This document shows, piece after piece, positions 33,085-44,066 of a stretch of DNA of 64,000 nt. The position numbers and the translations under genes are program-made. The stretch is from Seiridium cupressi. Lineage: Eukaryota; Ascomycota; Sordariomycetes; Amphisphaeriales; Sporocadaceae. The DNA lies in the NCBI GenBank assembly GCA_036674765.1, contig JARVKI010000068.1, forward strand, positions 1 through 64,000. Direction: 5' to 3'. How positions within the stretch are numbered: position 1 is the stretch's first letter; each line of letters starts with the position of its first letter. The notes below the pieces were generated by a model. That model ran no database searches and was not told the origin of the DNA. It saw only the letters and a program-made list of their open reading frames with translations.

Positions 33085-35169
33085 TTACGCCGGCGCCTTC
33101 CTTTGCTTTTGCTTTTCCAGCTTTCTCCTCTTCTCTCGTAGCTTCTGGTCCTCTACGCTCTTTTTGTTGTTGCTATACAACATCTGATCATGAAGCTTCC
33201 GCTTCTTCTTGCTGAGCATGCCTCTCGCTCGTTCTAGATCTTCCGCCTCTTCCTTGGCTTGAGCCGCGAGTTTCTTCCTTCCCTCTGCCTTTGCCTTTGC
33301 ACGTGCGTTTTGTGCTGGCTTTTGCACAATGGGCTGCCCAGTCATCTCAGCGATGAGCTCACGTTGGCGCTGCAGCTCGGTATCTTCTTCATCCTCCTCT
33401 TCGACGTCATTGTCCTGGGCTTCGCCATTATCCTCATCTCCTGAGAACCCGCCAAATTCACCGGCACCGTCCCCGTCTTCCTCTTCGTCCTCATCAGAAC
33501 CATCGACGTCCATCGAATCTGCACCAGATTCCAAGGGCTTAACGGCAAGACTACTGCTGCCCGCTGCCTCTGCTTGTTCTTCCTCCTCGTCTTCATCTTC
33601 GTCCTCGTCCTCAACGTCACTGTCTATCAACGCCTCCTCCTCGGGCTGTTGGTCTTCAAGGGGAATAGTGGGATCATAGCCACCGTGGGTGGACTGCACG
33701 AAAGGACTCAGATGAGGCGGGAGTTGAGCGCCAGGCGCATAAAGGTGTGCCGGCTTTAGCTCCTCGTCGTTGATGCTATCCCATATCCATTGCGGCTGGA
33801 CATAGATTCTGCCTGGCATTCTTTGGTTTGGACCCAGCTTCTGTGATGTCTGATTGTCTTCACCGTCGCCGCCCTCCTCCATTGCAGCCTGAACAACGGG
33901 ACGATCTACAATCTGGTGGGTGATTGCTGGGTCATGTTCGTCTGTGGTGTAGGCGCCGTCCCCGAGAACGGCGTCCCATCCAACACGCTTACATCCGAAG
34001 GCCTTCAGGATAAATTCCAACGATTGTCTCGGTGTCTCACGAGACAGGAAGAACGTGCAGTTGGCAAATAGAGTGCCGGGGTCAGTACCGGAATTGGTCG
34101 GCTGTGGGAGCACGTCGCCGCCAGGTGCCGCCGGTTCAAACTTGTCAATAGCGTCGTTTGCCTGATCTTCTTTCTCAGCTGTGGTCGTGTCCACGGCGCC
34201 AGCCTTCCCGTCATCCTCTACATCCTTCAACTGCTTGATGACTTGGTCTACGGCGGCTTGGGTCTCGGGGTCGATGGCCTTGTCCGCTTCGCCATTGGTG
34301 GATTGCTGCTCGGCTGGCTTGTCTTGGATGGCAGTGGCATGATTACCCTCAATGGTGAAAGCCCCCAACTCTGCCGCTAGTTCGTCCTTCTTCTGGTCGA
34401 ACTTTGGCGGATACACCAAACCAATGGAGCTGTAAAGTCTGAAGTTGATAAACTTGAGGAGGGTCATGTAGAACTGCACAAAAGTGCCCATGATTCTGAA
34501 ATCGATGTCGCCAACAATGCGCTGGTTGAACTTGTAGGGGACCAGCCAGAGTATATCCTCGCCCTGGATGGTGGCTTGGTAGTAGATGCCCTTGATAGAC
34601 AAGAACGACTTGCGTAGGCTTTGTGAGACGATAAGGTAATGTTGGAACTCCAGACACAACCGTTCGCAGCGGGCGATCATTTTGGCGGGAACGCTGGAAG
34701 TGGAAGGCAGATTGGCGAACAGGAACAGCATTGACAGAGCGTCGTCCAGGTCTCTCAAAGCATCGACAAAGGTCGGGTAGCGCTCGCGGACAAGGTGGTC
34801 AAGGGTGTAGAGCGGCCTGCCAGTCTTCTCGGGCCTGGAAGCATTGCGCTCAAGTCGCGAGGCATCGCCCACGTCTCCTCGTCCAAGCGCCCGGGAGATC
34901 TTCTTTTCAAGGACTTTCTGATCCCTGAACTTTTGCAGGAGCGGTTCGTGCAGCAGGTATTGGATGTCCTTGGCATAGTAGAAGGTGGTCGAGGCGGTTG
35001 AGCTCTTGCTGACCCTCTTTCTGTTGTTGGGCTCCCGCGGGAAGATTCCCTTCCAGATGCACAGCTTTCTGAAGTCGGGCAGGCTGATCTGGAGTTTCCG
35101 GATGGCTTGGTTTCGGGTGACGTAGTTCTTGGCCGCTCCGGCCTGGCCCTTCTTCTTAATCCGGCCCAT
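33085..35169 (-). CDS. NOP7: Pescadillo homologue Nop7
   Basis: Core subunit of the PeBoW complex (Nop7-Erb1-Ytm1), required for 27S pre-rRNA processing and 60S ribosomal subunit assembly in the nucleolus. A single uninterrupted exon encodes 694 residues. The N-terminal pescadillo domain starts [20 protein letters not shown] and contains [22 protein letters not shown], with each part at its expected place. A BRCT domain lies in the middle ([20 protein letters not shown] through [11 protein letters not shown]). The C-terminal third alternates long acidic tracts with a Lys/Arg-rich coiled tail ending [14 protein letters not shown], a nucleolar-type basic end. Length is a little above yeast Nop7 (605 residues). 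No motif is missing. It is divergent from the PIG-U gene, with 412 bp between start codons. Confidence 0.97.
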   Translation of the reverse strand: MGRIKKKGQAGAAKNYVTRNQAIRKLQISLPDFRKLCIWKGIFPREPNNRKRVSKSSTASTTFYYAKDIQYLLHEPLLQKFRDQKVLEKKISRALGRGDVGDASRLERNASRPEKTGRPLYTLDHLVRERYPTFVDALRDLDDALSMLFLFANLPSTSSVPAKMIARCERLCLEFQHYLIVSQSLRKSFLSIKGIYYQATIQGEDILWLVPYKFNQRIVGDIDFRIMGTFVQFYMTLLKFINFRLYSSIGLVYPPKFDQKKDELAAELGAFTIEGNHATAIQDKPAEQQSTNGEADKAIDPETQAAVDQVIKQLKDVEDDGKAGAVDTTTAEKEDQANDAIDKFEPAAPGGDVLPQPTNSGTDPGTLFANCTFFLSRETPRQSLEFILKAFGCKRVGWDAVLGDGAYTTDEHDPAITHQIVDRPVVQAAMEEGGDGEDNQTSQKLGPNQRMPGRIYVQPQWIWDSINDEELKPAHLYAPGAQLPPHLSPFVQSTHGGYDPTIPLEDQQPEEEALIDSDVEDEDEDEDEEEEQAEAAGSSSLAVKPLESGADSMDVDGSDEDEEEDGDGAGEFGGFSGDEDNGEAQDNDVEEEDEEDTELQRQRELIAEMTGQPIVQKPAQNARAKAKAEGRKKLAAQAKEEAEDLERARGMLSKKKRKLHDQMLYSNNKKSVEDQKLREKRRKLEKQKQRKAPA

Positions 35170-35581
35170 CTTGGCTTGCGTACGAGGCCGAGTGCTGCAC
35201 GGAAGATGATTTGTCGAGAATTGGGCGGAAGTGCTGCCTCGGCGCTGTTACTTCCTTCTGGGAGACGAGCGCGCTGCAATTGCACCTTCGACTTTTCAGC
35301 AGCGGCCCCGCCAAACCTGGAACTTTTTCCAAGCTTGAACTTTTTCTGCCGCCGTCCTATCGATAGGCTCACCGCCGCACTAGTTTCCGAGGTAGACCCC
35401 AAACGGCATAGCGTTCTTGCCTGGCTCCAAGCTGGTGGTCGACAGGGGCCACGGCTGCTCGCGACAGTTGACACTTCGTCAGTTGGGAAAGCAATTTCTC
35501 ACCATCTCGAGGAATACGAGTCCCAAGCCGACACTGTCCTCTCTCGCCCGACCATGGACCTGCGCTATGAACCAAGATAAG
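35170..35581. promoter_or_regulatory. Divergent promoter NOP7 / PIG-U, with a uORF on the PIG-U side
   Basis: The 412-bp region between the two start codons contains a repeated GAACTTTTTC element (two copies within about 35 bp near 35310-35350) and CT-rich stretches. On the PIG-U side a short uORF of eight codons (ATG 35554, TAA ending 35580) stops one base before the ATG at 35582. Confidence 0.5.
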
Positions 35582-36917
35582 ATGGGCTCAAAGGCGACTT
35601 CAGGGACGGCTGGTCTCTTCGTCGCCGCTGCAGCTCTTCGTCTGCTTCTGTTTACGGCTTTCCCTGGTCTTCCAGATCTGCTAACAGGCCGTGTCGAGAT
35701 ATCGACCCCTGTGAACAGCTTCAAGAGACGTTTGTCAACCCCGAGCTCTGCCTCTGCCGCACGCGATTTGGGCCAATAAACTGATTGCCATCATAGTTCA
35801 AGAGGGTCTCTTCCTTTACAACCACAATGTCTCCCCATACGACGGCGGCGTCTACCATCAGGCACCTCTCCTGCTGCCCCTCTTCTCCCTACTGCCAGAC
35901 ACGGCGGCGTACCCGATCTTTACATATGTTCTATACATCATCATCGACCTCTTAAGTGCCAATGCTCTCTACCAGATCGCCGAGTCCGGGGAAGCCAGCG
36001 CCTCAAGATTATTCAAGTCACCGCGTCGGGAGAAGAAGTGGAGCGGATACGTCGTGGCTGCTCTGTTCCTGCTCAACCCCTTCACGATAGCGACATGCCT
36101 TGCACGCCCGACGACCGTTTTCACCAATTGCGCTATACTCCACGCCATCTCAAAGGCCATATCAGGGCAAATCTTCACCTCGATGCTGTCCCTGTCTTTC
36201 GCCGCGTACCTCTCCATGTATCCCATACTGCTCCTTCCGCCGCTGATACTGCTTGCATTTGACCGGACATTTGACCAAAAGAGACACTCATTGCTGCAAT
36301 TCGCCGGGATCAACGTTTTTGCTGTTATCTCGAGCCTGGCGGTACTCTTCTTGTCATCGTATGCACTTACCGGATCATGGGAGTTTCTATACTCAACCTA
36401 CGGCATACAGCTCACCCTGACCGACTTGACTCCCAATGTAGGGTTGTGGTGGTACTTCTTCGTCGAAATGTTTGACAGCTTTCGGTCGTTCTTCCTGGGC
36501 GTCTTTTGGTTACATCTCTCGTCGTATACGCCAGCCTTGTCGATCCGGATTCGGCACCAGCCCCTGGTGGTCCTCACACTGCTTACGGGCATCTTCGGCA
36601 TCTTCAAGCCATATCCCAGTATCGCTGACACATCTTTGTTTTTTGCATTGGTTTCGTGCTTCCGGCACATATTCCCACTTCTACGGTATAGCTTTCTCAC
36701 CGGCTCCGTGGTGCTGTATTCCACCTTCCTTGGACCGGCCTTCTACCACTTGTGGATATACGCTGGAAGTGGAAATGCCAACTTCTTCTATGCTATCACA
36801 TTAGTGTGGAGTCTGGGGCAGAGCCTACTCGTTAGCGATCTCGCGTTTGCCGCGCTTAGGGATGAGTGGGAAGTTGACCGGCCCGAAATGAAAGGCAAGG
36901 AGATCAGACAGATATAG
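35582..36917 (+). CDS. GAB1: GPI transamidase subunit PIG-U (Gab1/Cdc91 homologue)
   Basis: Membrane subunit of the GPI transamidase in the ER, thought to help present the GPI anchor to the catalytic subunit. Two exons, 35582-35729 and 35797-36917, with a 67-bp intron, give 422 residues. About eight to ten hydrophobic membrane segments run through the protein, starting with LFVAAAALRLLLFTAFP. Family landmarks are LYNHNVSPYDGGVYHQAPLL after the splice, LLNPFTIATCLARPTTVFTN, and GLWWYFFVEMFDSFRSFF. An in-frame ATG at 35567 would add five residues (MNQDK); 35582 was preferred because it follows the uORF stop, but either may be used. Length is close to human PIG-U (435) and yeast Gab1 (394). The gene converges with SAM37. 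Confidence 0.94.
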
Positions 36918-37428
36918 ACCGAGCTTGTCTCACCAGCGGTCTGCTTGGGAGAAAATCGAAAGGCTAGATGGAAAACGGAAGCTCAGAAGTCTAAGTGTGT
37001 TCACTTTGGCGGCTATCTCAGTATCACAGCATTGTGAGGCAATGGCGAATCGTCGGGTCCTCTACCTACCATCTCTGCTAGCCTAACAGAGGTGAAATCG
37101 AGTAAAGAAAGCATGTAACATCAAGGAAATACTACAATGAGATTGTCAAATTAAAGATGCCACTGATCTCGCATTTGGAAGCAATTGACTATCACAAAAT
37201 AACCACCTTGAGTGTATACAAAAATCAAAATCCATATGCAAATTCATCTGCGGAAGTTGAAATAAGTGGTATCATTTTGCACATAACATCCCAACCCGTA
37301 TTCATACAGTTTTCATACAATTGGTGCGACCAACATTGACCGACAGAATGTGTGACGACGCATGCTTGCCCCAATCCAAAGTATGTTCCAACTTTTCTAG
37401 GATGCGAGCATACACACTCGAAACATAT
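36918..37428. terminator. Shared 3' region of PIG-U and SAM37
   Basis: These 511 bp between converging genes are A+T-rich in the middle (about 37120-37300), typical of 3' untranslated regions. No gene is seen. Confidence 0.45.
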
Positions 37429-38939
37429 TTAGTCTTTCTGACTCTTGTCGCCAATCTTTACGCCGAGACCAACTTCCGCGAAGTTCCCATCGCGGGGTGG
37501 TTGTATGCCGGGGCCTTCTTGTTCGACATCAACTGCCACCTCGACGCCGTCACCTTTATACACTGTATCTGTACTGTTTGAAGATTGCTGGGGTTTAGCT
37601 TCCAGATCCAGAAGACCGTCCAACATGGCCCCGACATCTCCAAACTGATAGAGCCCGCCTTTCTCTTGCGGCGGGGCCTCGAATCGCTGCGTGGGTTCGC
37701 CGAATGGCGGCAGAGACCGGAAGAGTATCGCACCGCCTACGGCAACGAGAGCTGCTACTGCACCGCCGACTGTGAGAAGAACCTGCATCGGATCCCGATC
37801 TTGGTCTTCAGCCTTGACACCTTCACCACGCCATTGCCGCCATACGTCCCCAAGACCAGGCACGTTCTGAATTACGTTCTCGATGAATTGGCCCAGAGTG
37901 CCAGTGACTCCTCGAGGATTGGGGATGACCCACGGTAAGTTCTCATCAGATTTTCCCATTTGCCATCCGACATTTTCGCTGTGCATGATACTTAGGTAGT
38001 CTATGAGTCTCCTGCCTGATTGACTTCGCTTCAAGCAGTTTTCCATGAAGGGGTGTGGCGTCTTCACACGGAGAAGCTCGAGGAAGCCAAAGGCTAGGAA
38101 ATCTAATGACGACGGAGCCGTCCGGCCGAAGAGATATTTGCCCCCTTCGCGCAGGTCGTCCAGCAAGGTCAAGAAATCATCGGTGATGCTTTGCAGGCGT
38201 ATAGCAGCCACCTGTTCTGGAGCCATGCTGCTGCTCACCGTGGGCCTCGTAGGCAGCCGGAGGAACCCTGTGGAAGTAGTTGGGGCCGTCGTCCTATTCG
38301 ACTCGGATGATCCGTCTTCGGGATCAACATCCGCAGCAAGGTGGTCTAGGCCGAGAGGCTCCGTCTTCGCTATGGCGGAGGAGCGGATCCTCAGCGGGAT
38401 GGTCCATGTGAGCGGAAAGGGCAGGAGTGAAGAGTATGCCGGCCGGGTTAAATCCGCCCACGCGCTTGGCGAGACGTAGAGGGAGAAGGCCACGAGGGCT
38501 GAGCCACGTGACAGTATGTAAGAGGCGTAAGCTAGAGTATCAGCGCGTTGGGCCTTGCTGAGGTCATTGTCGATCGACCAAGCCGGGTCTTGCTGGCCAA
38601 GATAGGATACAATGCTCGTGTACCCCGAAGTCCATGTACCGTTGTGGTAAAGAGCAGGGAGTATGTCTGCACATGGTCGTGTTAGAGTGGTCGATCAGCG
38701 GTGTGATAGCGCTTTTGAACAAGCAACAAGTAGGGATATGTGCGGGGGGTCGATCGGATCTATGTTGATAAAAGGCAGTGAGACGTACGATCAGGGTTGA
38801 GGGATGCGTCATTGCTGGCGATCAGGGACCATTGTCCTGGTGGGACTGCAAATCCGAGGTACGAGAGGGCGGCAAGGCATTCGGGGTCTATGGATGGTAA
38901 TCCAAAGGCCGATCCCCAGATATGGAGTTGGAGTGCCAT
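37429..38939 (-). CDS. SAM37: Mitochondrial SAM complex subunit Sam37 / metaxin
   Basis: Subunit of the sorting and assembly machinery that inserts beta-barrel proteins into the mitochondrial outer membrane. Two exons, 38939-38789 and 38666-37429, with a 122-bp intron, give 462 residues. The N-terminal metaxin/GST-N domain opens MALQLHIWGSAFGLPSIDPECLAALSYL in short steps typical of Tom37. It continues through the splice into LPALYHNGTWTSGYTSIVSYL. A GST-C-like half follows (KYLFGRTAPSSLDFLAFGFLEL). A single hydrophobic segment near residues 346-366 (VLLTVGGAVAALVAVGGAILF in part) is the probable outer-membrane anchor, leaving a ~95-residue acidic tail. An upstream in-frame ATG at 38963 exists, but the family normally starts at the MAL methionine. 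All expected parts are present. Confidence 0.92.
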
Positions 38940-39362
38940 GATTTGGCTATGGGGTTTTGACAATCGATGGCAGCTACGTGGGATGTAGAGATGCGGTCGG
39001 GCTGGCGTTCTGTGGTTGCGACTAGTGATGCAAGACTCTGAGATCGGGTCATTCGTAGGGCTCCTTGGCTCGTAAATGCTTGTTTGGAGATGGATGAAAA
39101 AAACAGAAGCTATTGGCTCACAAGCAAAGGGCTATCGCAACCGAGGGAGGTCAGTACGCTCGGTGACTCTTGTCCGGCCGCTTCGGATTCCCAAAAGTAG
39201 GCCCAGCCTAGGATGATCGGTCGAGTTCACGTTCAGATGAGGAGAATGAAGTAAACCAGGACTAGCCGCATCCAAGTCGCTGGAACAACGCCGTTGTGAT
39301 GATCACTGCCGAACGGCGTTATCGCGCCGTTTCATTCCCCGTCGAGGGAGGAGAGACATAAG

Positions 39363-39382
39363 AAAAAAAAAAAAAAAAAAAA
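39363..39382. repeat. 20-base poly-A tract
   Basis: Twenty uninterrupted A residues lie about 420 bp upstream of the SAM37 start codon, with an 11-base C run 140 bp further on. Simple-sequence tract or retroposon tail; no flanking duplication was seen by eye. Confidence 0.65.
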
Positions 39383-39990
39383 TCCTAATCCATATTGGTC
39401 GTCGTTAACGTATGTAGGCTCCTTATCGGCACGTGGAAATTCAACGCGCGTCGACGTCACATCCAGATCCGTGCGCCGTCGAAGTGCTTATTCAGTAGCC
39501 ATAGCGCGTCCAACCGTTCCCCCCCCCCCTGGTCCTATGTACCTACATATAAACGTGCTTTGCCACCAGATGGTTTCAACTGCCCCAGAGAATCCAGGGG
39601 GTGGCAAAGCGCCGATGGACTTTCTCGCTGTAGCGCAACGCCGCTGTTGCAGGCTTGCCTTGCACCGGTATGGCGGGATTCATGAAGCGTGATGGTCAGA
39701 AGCTTGTGTTCTGACAGTTCCGCGATTTGGACTGTTTATTCCGCCTCGTACGAATTTTAAAAACCAAGTCTACCAGCGGTTGTGCTCATTGTTTGGTATG
39801 ATGTACCTGTGTTCGTCTTCTTTAGAGTTGCGCGCAAAACACGTGGAAGACTCCGGGGCCAAGTATAGATCGCGAGAGCCAAGTCTTCTAGCGAACCTTG
39901 CGAAAAGCTATTACTTATCAGTTACTTACTCACTTTGTTGTCGCCCGTTTGGCGCTGGGACGGCCACTCTACGTTCGGCCCAAGAGGAAA

Positions 39991-40752
39991 ATGGGGTCTT
40001 TCCAGGCTGGATTGATGCTAATTACTAACACACCCATTCTCATATCGGAAAAGTCGACCATTCCTCATCAGCGTTTCCCTGCTGCTAATGCGCCGGTCGA
40101 CCGTGCGTACGGTAGTCGGCAAGCCAGTACGCAAGCCAACGAACGGCACGTTCGGCGTATGCACGGAGGAGATCCTCCTCTTCGGGCTGCTAGCCGAATC
40201 TTATTTTGGTGCAACTATCTCGTTGCATTGCTCGCCAGCCCGACCAGACCTAGGAATTATCTGGGTTTTCGTTGGGGGAGGGTCTTGGCTATACCAAGTA
40301 AGCCGCCGTATTGGTTACAATTAAAACCATTACGAGTCGTGGACGGCTTCAGAAACGTACGATCTCATCGAGAATCTAGATCAGATCTAAATCTTCGTGC
40401 TGTAGTGATGGCAAGCGTGGGGACCAGACACAGCCGGAGGATCAAGGTCACCTTTGCTTGCAGAGGAAACGTGCTCTGTAGTTTCATGCAGGTCTGGCAG
40501 GTCATCAGACGTCGTACATGGAGCATCATGCGGCCGGCGGGTGCGTCTTGCTCAACATCAAACACTTGGAAATCACGCACGAATCACCATACTCTCCATG
40601 CCCTGCAGGCCTGGCCTGTTGGAATTCCACGCACGGTATATAGTGAACCAGCTGTACCGCTTCTTTCCCTCCCAACCCGCTGCTCCATGGGGGGGAAGGG
40701 CTCCGCTGTATTAGGTGACCATCAGCCATTTAGGGGCTGCGTGTCAGAGTAA
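39991..40752 (+). CDS. Orphan open reading frame of 253 codons, dubious gene
   Basis: An ATG-started frame of 253 residues lies in the gene desert; the frame is open for a further 31 codons upstream. The product is basic, rich in Arg and Ser, with no signal peptide, membrane segment or motif that I recognise. Residue use (many Arg, His, Cys and Trp; no long acidic or helical stretches) is what random translation of balanced-composition DNA tends to give. Its length is nevertheless unusual for chance. I list it as a candidate lineage-specific gene with low confidence; it could equally be fortuitous. Confidence 0.18.
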   Translation: MGSFQAGLMLITNTPILISEKSTIPHQRFPAANAPVDRAYGSRQASTQANERHVRRMHGGDPPLRAASRILFWCNYLVALLASPTRPRNYLGFRWGRVLAIPSKPPYWLQLKPLRVVDGFRNVRSHRESRSDLNLRAVVMASVGTRHSRRIKVTFACRGNVLCSFMQVWQVIRRRTWSIMRPAGASCSTSNTWKSRTNHHTLHALQAWPVGIPRTVYSEPAVPLLSLPTRCSMGGKGSAVLGDHQPFRGCVSE

Positions 40753-41510
40753 TCATGATGCAATTTAATCAATGTGACGACTCGTTCGTGAGCCTCCACT
40801 CTCCCTCCCAAACGGCGCCGAAAGGGGTGGTGGGGACTTTCAACACCGTCGCCTAAATTCCCACGCAGCGGTATGCGAATCTCTGCGGTTGCCGGGTGGC
40901 ATTTCTGGGCTCCAACTTGCATTAGGTCGGGTCGTCTTATGTGTGTCGAAGACTTCGCTTATTGCTCTCCATCGCATCAGGCACTCATGCAAGTGAGCAA
41001 TCCCCACCCCGGGTGAGTGAGAGGAGTAAGCCTGTCTGGTGAGGGGTTGCTCTCATGTCGAACTCGCTTCATCAGCAGCAAGGAGCTAGCATCAGGTTGT
41101 AGTATTCTGAGCGGGGCATTCGCAACGTGACAAGCCATGTTCAGGGTCAATATACTATGTGTACGTTTCAAAGAGTGCTGCGTGACCAATTATCATACGA
41201 CAGTGCACATTATACCCCATTCATTCACGTGGTTGTTTAGATCAAGATCAGACTTTTGAGTTTCAATGTGGTATCATTAATGAAAATGTCATTGCCCAAT
41301 AGTATGGCAGGCCGACTGATGTAAGTCGCCATGCGGTGCCCTGTAGTATGCCCTCTTGTTCCCAGTAATATGTTCCCGTAATCATGATTCTCCTCTTCCA
41401 TCGGGGTATCCGGCGCACGCGTGCCACTTCTTTGCAGAAAGACGCCCTGGCAATGCTTCTATAAGTACATGTGTCGAGGAAAATTCCCATTAGAACACCC
41501 TTCGTTCGCC

Positions 41511-41536
41511 AAAAAAAAAAAAAAAAAAAAAAAAAA
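41511..41536. repeat. 26-base poly-A tract
   Basis: Twenty-six uninterrupted A residues within the gene desert, the longest A tract in the window. The upstream 100 bases show no recognisable element. Confidence 0.65.
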
Positions 41537-42070
41537 GACAATAAACCAAAATGAAGCAAGCATCGACTCGTGTGATATCCCAAGGCACCTTCCATGCGCG
41601 GGTGTTGGTGAACAACCCGATATTATAAGTCCCGTATCCATTTAGTGGTACATTGATCAAAGCGCGGTGCAGTGATCAAGAATGTAATGTGTTTCCGTCG
41701 AGCCCAGCTCTCTGAAATTGCTTTGAAGCCGGGAGGGCTCGACAGTCCGGTAGCGAAAGGCCAATGCAATCTCCACAAGATGGCAAGTTGCTGTGCAGCT
41801 TGCCGCAAGAGCATACTGCGTGCTCGGGTTGTGGTGTACGGCACCCGGCAGCGGTATTACTGGATATGCATGCGCATGGCGGTGTCATGCATACCCGGAG
41901 GCACCCCAGCAGCAAGCATGGACGGCGCATTCGATATCGTTCCAAGCCATGCTCGGAACGTTATGGAATGATGGCTATTCCGGTATCCAGGACGTTGCAT
42001 CCCAATGCCAAGAGCCGGTTCCAATGTGTTTCGGCTGTGTAAGACGAGGCTGATTGATTCGGCAGATAGC

Positions 42071-42157
42071 TTAACCTCGTTTGGGCAGAGGCGGCAGAGG
42101 CCGACTCGGCGGCGGACCTGGGCAGGGTGGTAGTTGCGATGGTCTTTGAGAAGGCAT
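42071..42157 (-). other. Short Pro-rich frame behind a promoter-like segment, dubious
   Basis: On the minus strand a CT-rich, leader-like segment (about 42430-42370) follows an ATAAGG element and precedes an ATG at 42157 that opens a 28-codon Pro-rich frame (PPCPGPPPSRPLPPLP). The frame is also open far upstream without an ATG, and a possible donor (GAG|GTTAAG) lies at its end, so a longer spliced transcript is possible. No downstream exon could be identified. Confidence 0.15.
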
Positions 42158-44045
42158 GGTGAATTCTTCTGAAGCGTGGGAAGCCAGCTTGACGGTTGTG
42201 AGGGAGGCTGTGGAGCCTTCCTGGTGAGGTTCGGTATAAGTGGTTTGGTGACGGGAGGCCGGACGGCTCTTGTTGTGAGAGTCGTGTGAGAAGGCGAGGT
42301 CAACTTGACTGAGGTCGAGGATAGTATTGGTTATGGAGAAGTGAGTATAGTCTTCTGTAGCGTTGTTCACTTGGTCTGATGACTTGATGGTCTGATGGGT
42401 GATAGGCAGAAGATTCGAGTTGAAGGGAGAAGGCTGCCTTATGTAGGTAGCCGGCAGTGATAGGCCTCTGTTTGCCCATGTTCGATGAAATAGATGAGGA
42501 ATACTTGCAGGGTTGTAGCTAGTCTCGCGGTGTCAAGGCTTCAGGGATACACCGCCAGACCTGAAGGAGGTACATGTCGACGCTAGCCGGCCAGGTACCC
42601 ATAATATTAAAATACGCACACGGAGTGTGGGACACCCATGCAGTCAGCTCAAAATAAGATTCCCCCAAACCACCAGGGCCACAGTGACGCAGCCAAGGGA
42701 AAGTCTTGGGGCTGGTCCGAGTGTGTGCCACCATAGTGCGGTGGACGTGGAAGAAAAAAAATGAAACGAGCGCAAGCCCCTGGGATCCTGCCATTCGCCG
42801 GTGCAACCTGGAACCCCCTGACGCATCAGCACAGGTACCGGGTACATTGAGCGGATCACCCCTTGGCTCCGACGTTGCGCGAGCTGGAATCTGAGATTGC
42901 TCAGTGCCTGGATGAGCACGGAGCCCCCCAGTTGACCAGCGCGCTGCGCCCAAGGTCAGGATCCCATTGACAGCGCTGGAATGAGAGACTCCACTCCTTC
43001 GCAGAAAACTCGTAGAACAATTAGGTACCCACCGCAACCCCAGATGCGCGCTAGGCATGATGATGCGAAAGAAGTGGGAAATTTTTGTGCAAGGCAGCGA
43101 GCGTGCGCACTTGACACTTTGCAATCAGGGCCCCATCAAAGGAGAAAGTGGAGCGGTGCTCATTTTCACGAGACAGCAAGTTGCGTTGACGATGATGCGT
43201 TGTCATAATTGCGCAAAGTTGGCCGTTGGGCCATTGCCTTGGTCGCTTTCACGCGAGATTACACCTTACTCAAGTCGCGGCCGAGGGCCTAGAAAGTAGC
43301 ATGAGGGCGCAAATTTGTCAACTGAAGCAGTGGCATCTAGATTCTGCAACTCCGGGACTGTACATTGTAGCTATATGAGGCTCCTCGCGTGACTACGCCC
43401 GTACCACAGCATGCCGAGCGGGTTGCGTGCTGAACAAGACAGTGCTGCTACCTATAGCAGAGGTTTGATATCCCTCGCCCGTCGTACAATGCACTGCACT
43501 CCAGGGCTCAGACGGACCTAATCAAAAGCTCCAGGGGTGGAGAGAGGTCAGCTGGCCTCTGCACCCTGACAAAAAGCCCCGATTGACATTGGCTTAATTG
43601 GTTCAATCCCCCTGTATGCTAGCTGTAAGGGGGGCAACTTGGTAATCTCAACAGGCTTCACGGTGTGGCTTGTCCTGGGAACGAATTTTTTGGGGGATTC
43701 CTAAGTCCGGCAAAGACGCTTCAATGAAGCAGACGGAAGAGTGCCTGGATCACGGGAGCGAAAAGGAAGAATGCCGCCCTGCATGGCGAAGCTGTCGCTT
43801 CATGCGAACACATTAGATTGCGATCTGGTAATTAACGGGTGCGAAAAGAAATTCTGCAGCTCGCCAGATGTTCATTACGATCCGGCAGTGGGAAAAGCAA
43901 GTGTAGCTCTGTCGGCAAGTCAATAGAAGAGGTTGCCGTGTTGCGCCAGTAGCCTTACAACCATGGATGTAAAGTATTTGCTTTTCGCTGATTAATGAAC
44001 ATCGCAAGCTATTGGCGATAGAAACGAGACTCTGGTCCCTTCCTC

Positions 44046-44066
44046 GAACTCTAATGGTTAGAGTTC
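44046..44066. repeat. Perfect 9-bp hairpin with 3-base loop
   Basis: GAACTCTAA and TTAGAGTTC are exact inverted copies around TGG. It lies in the gene desert with no gene nearby. It could be the stem of a non-coding RNA or a protein-binding palindrome, but no wider structure was seen. Confidence 0.4.

Noticed and set aside
42519..43124. 201-codon minus-strand frame in the gene desert
   Set aside because: No domain, irregular composition, and no promoter or splice signals in support.
43590..43610. tRNA-type A box (TGGCTTAATTGG) and B box (GGTTCAATCCC)
   Set aside because: The two motifs overlap by a base or two instead of being 30-60 bp apart, and no cloverleaf forms.
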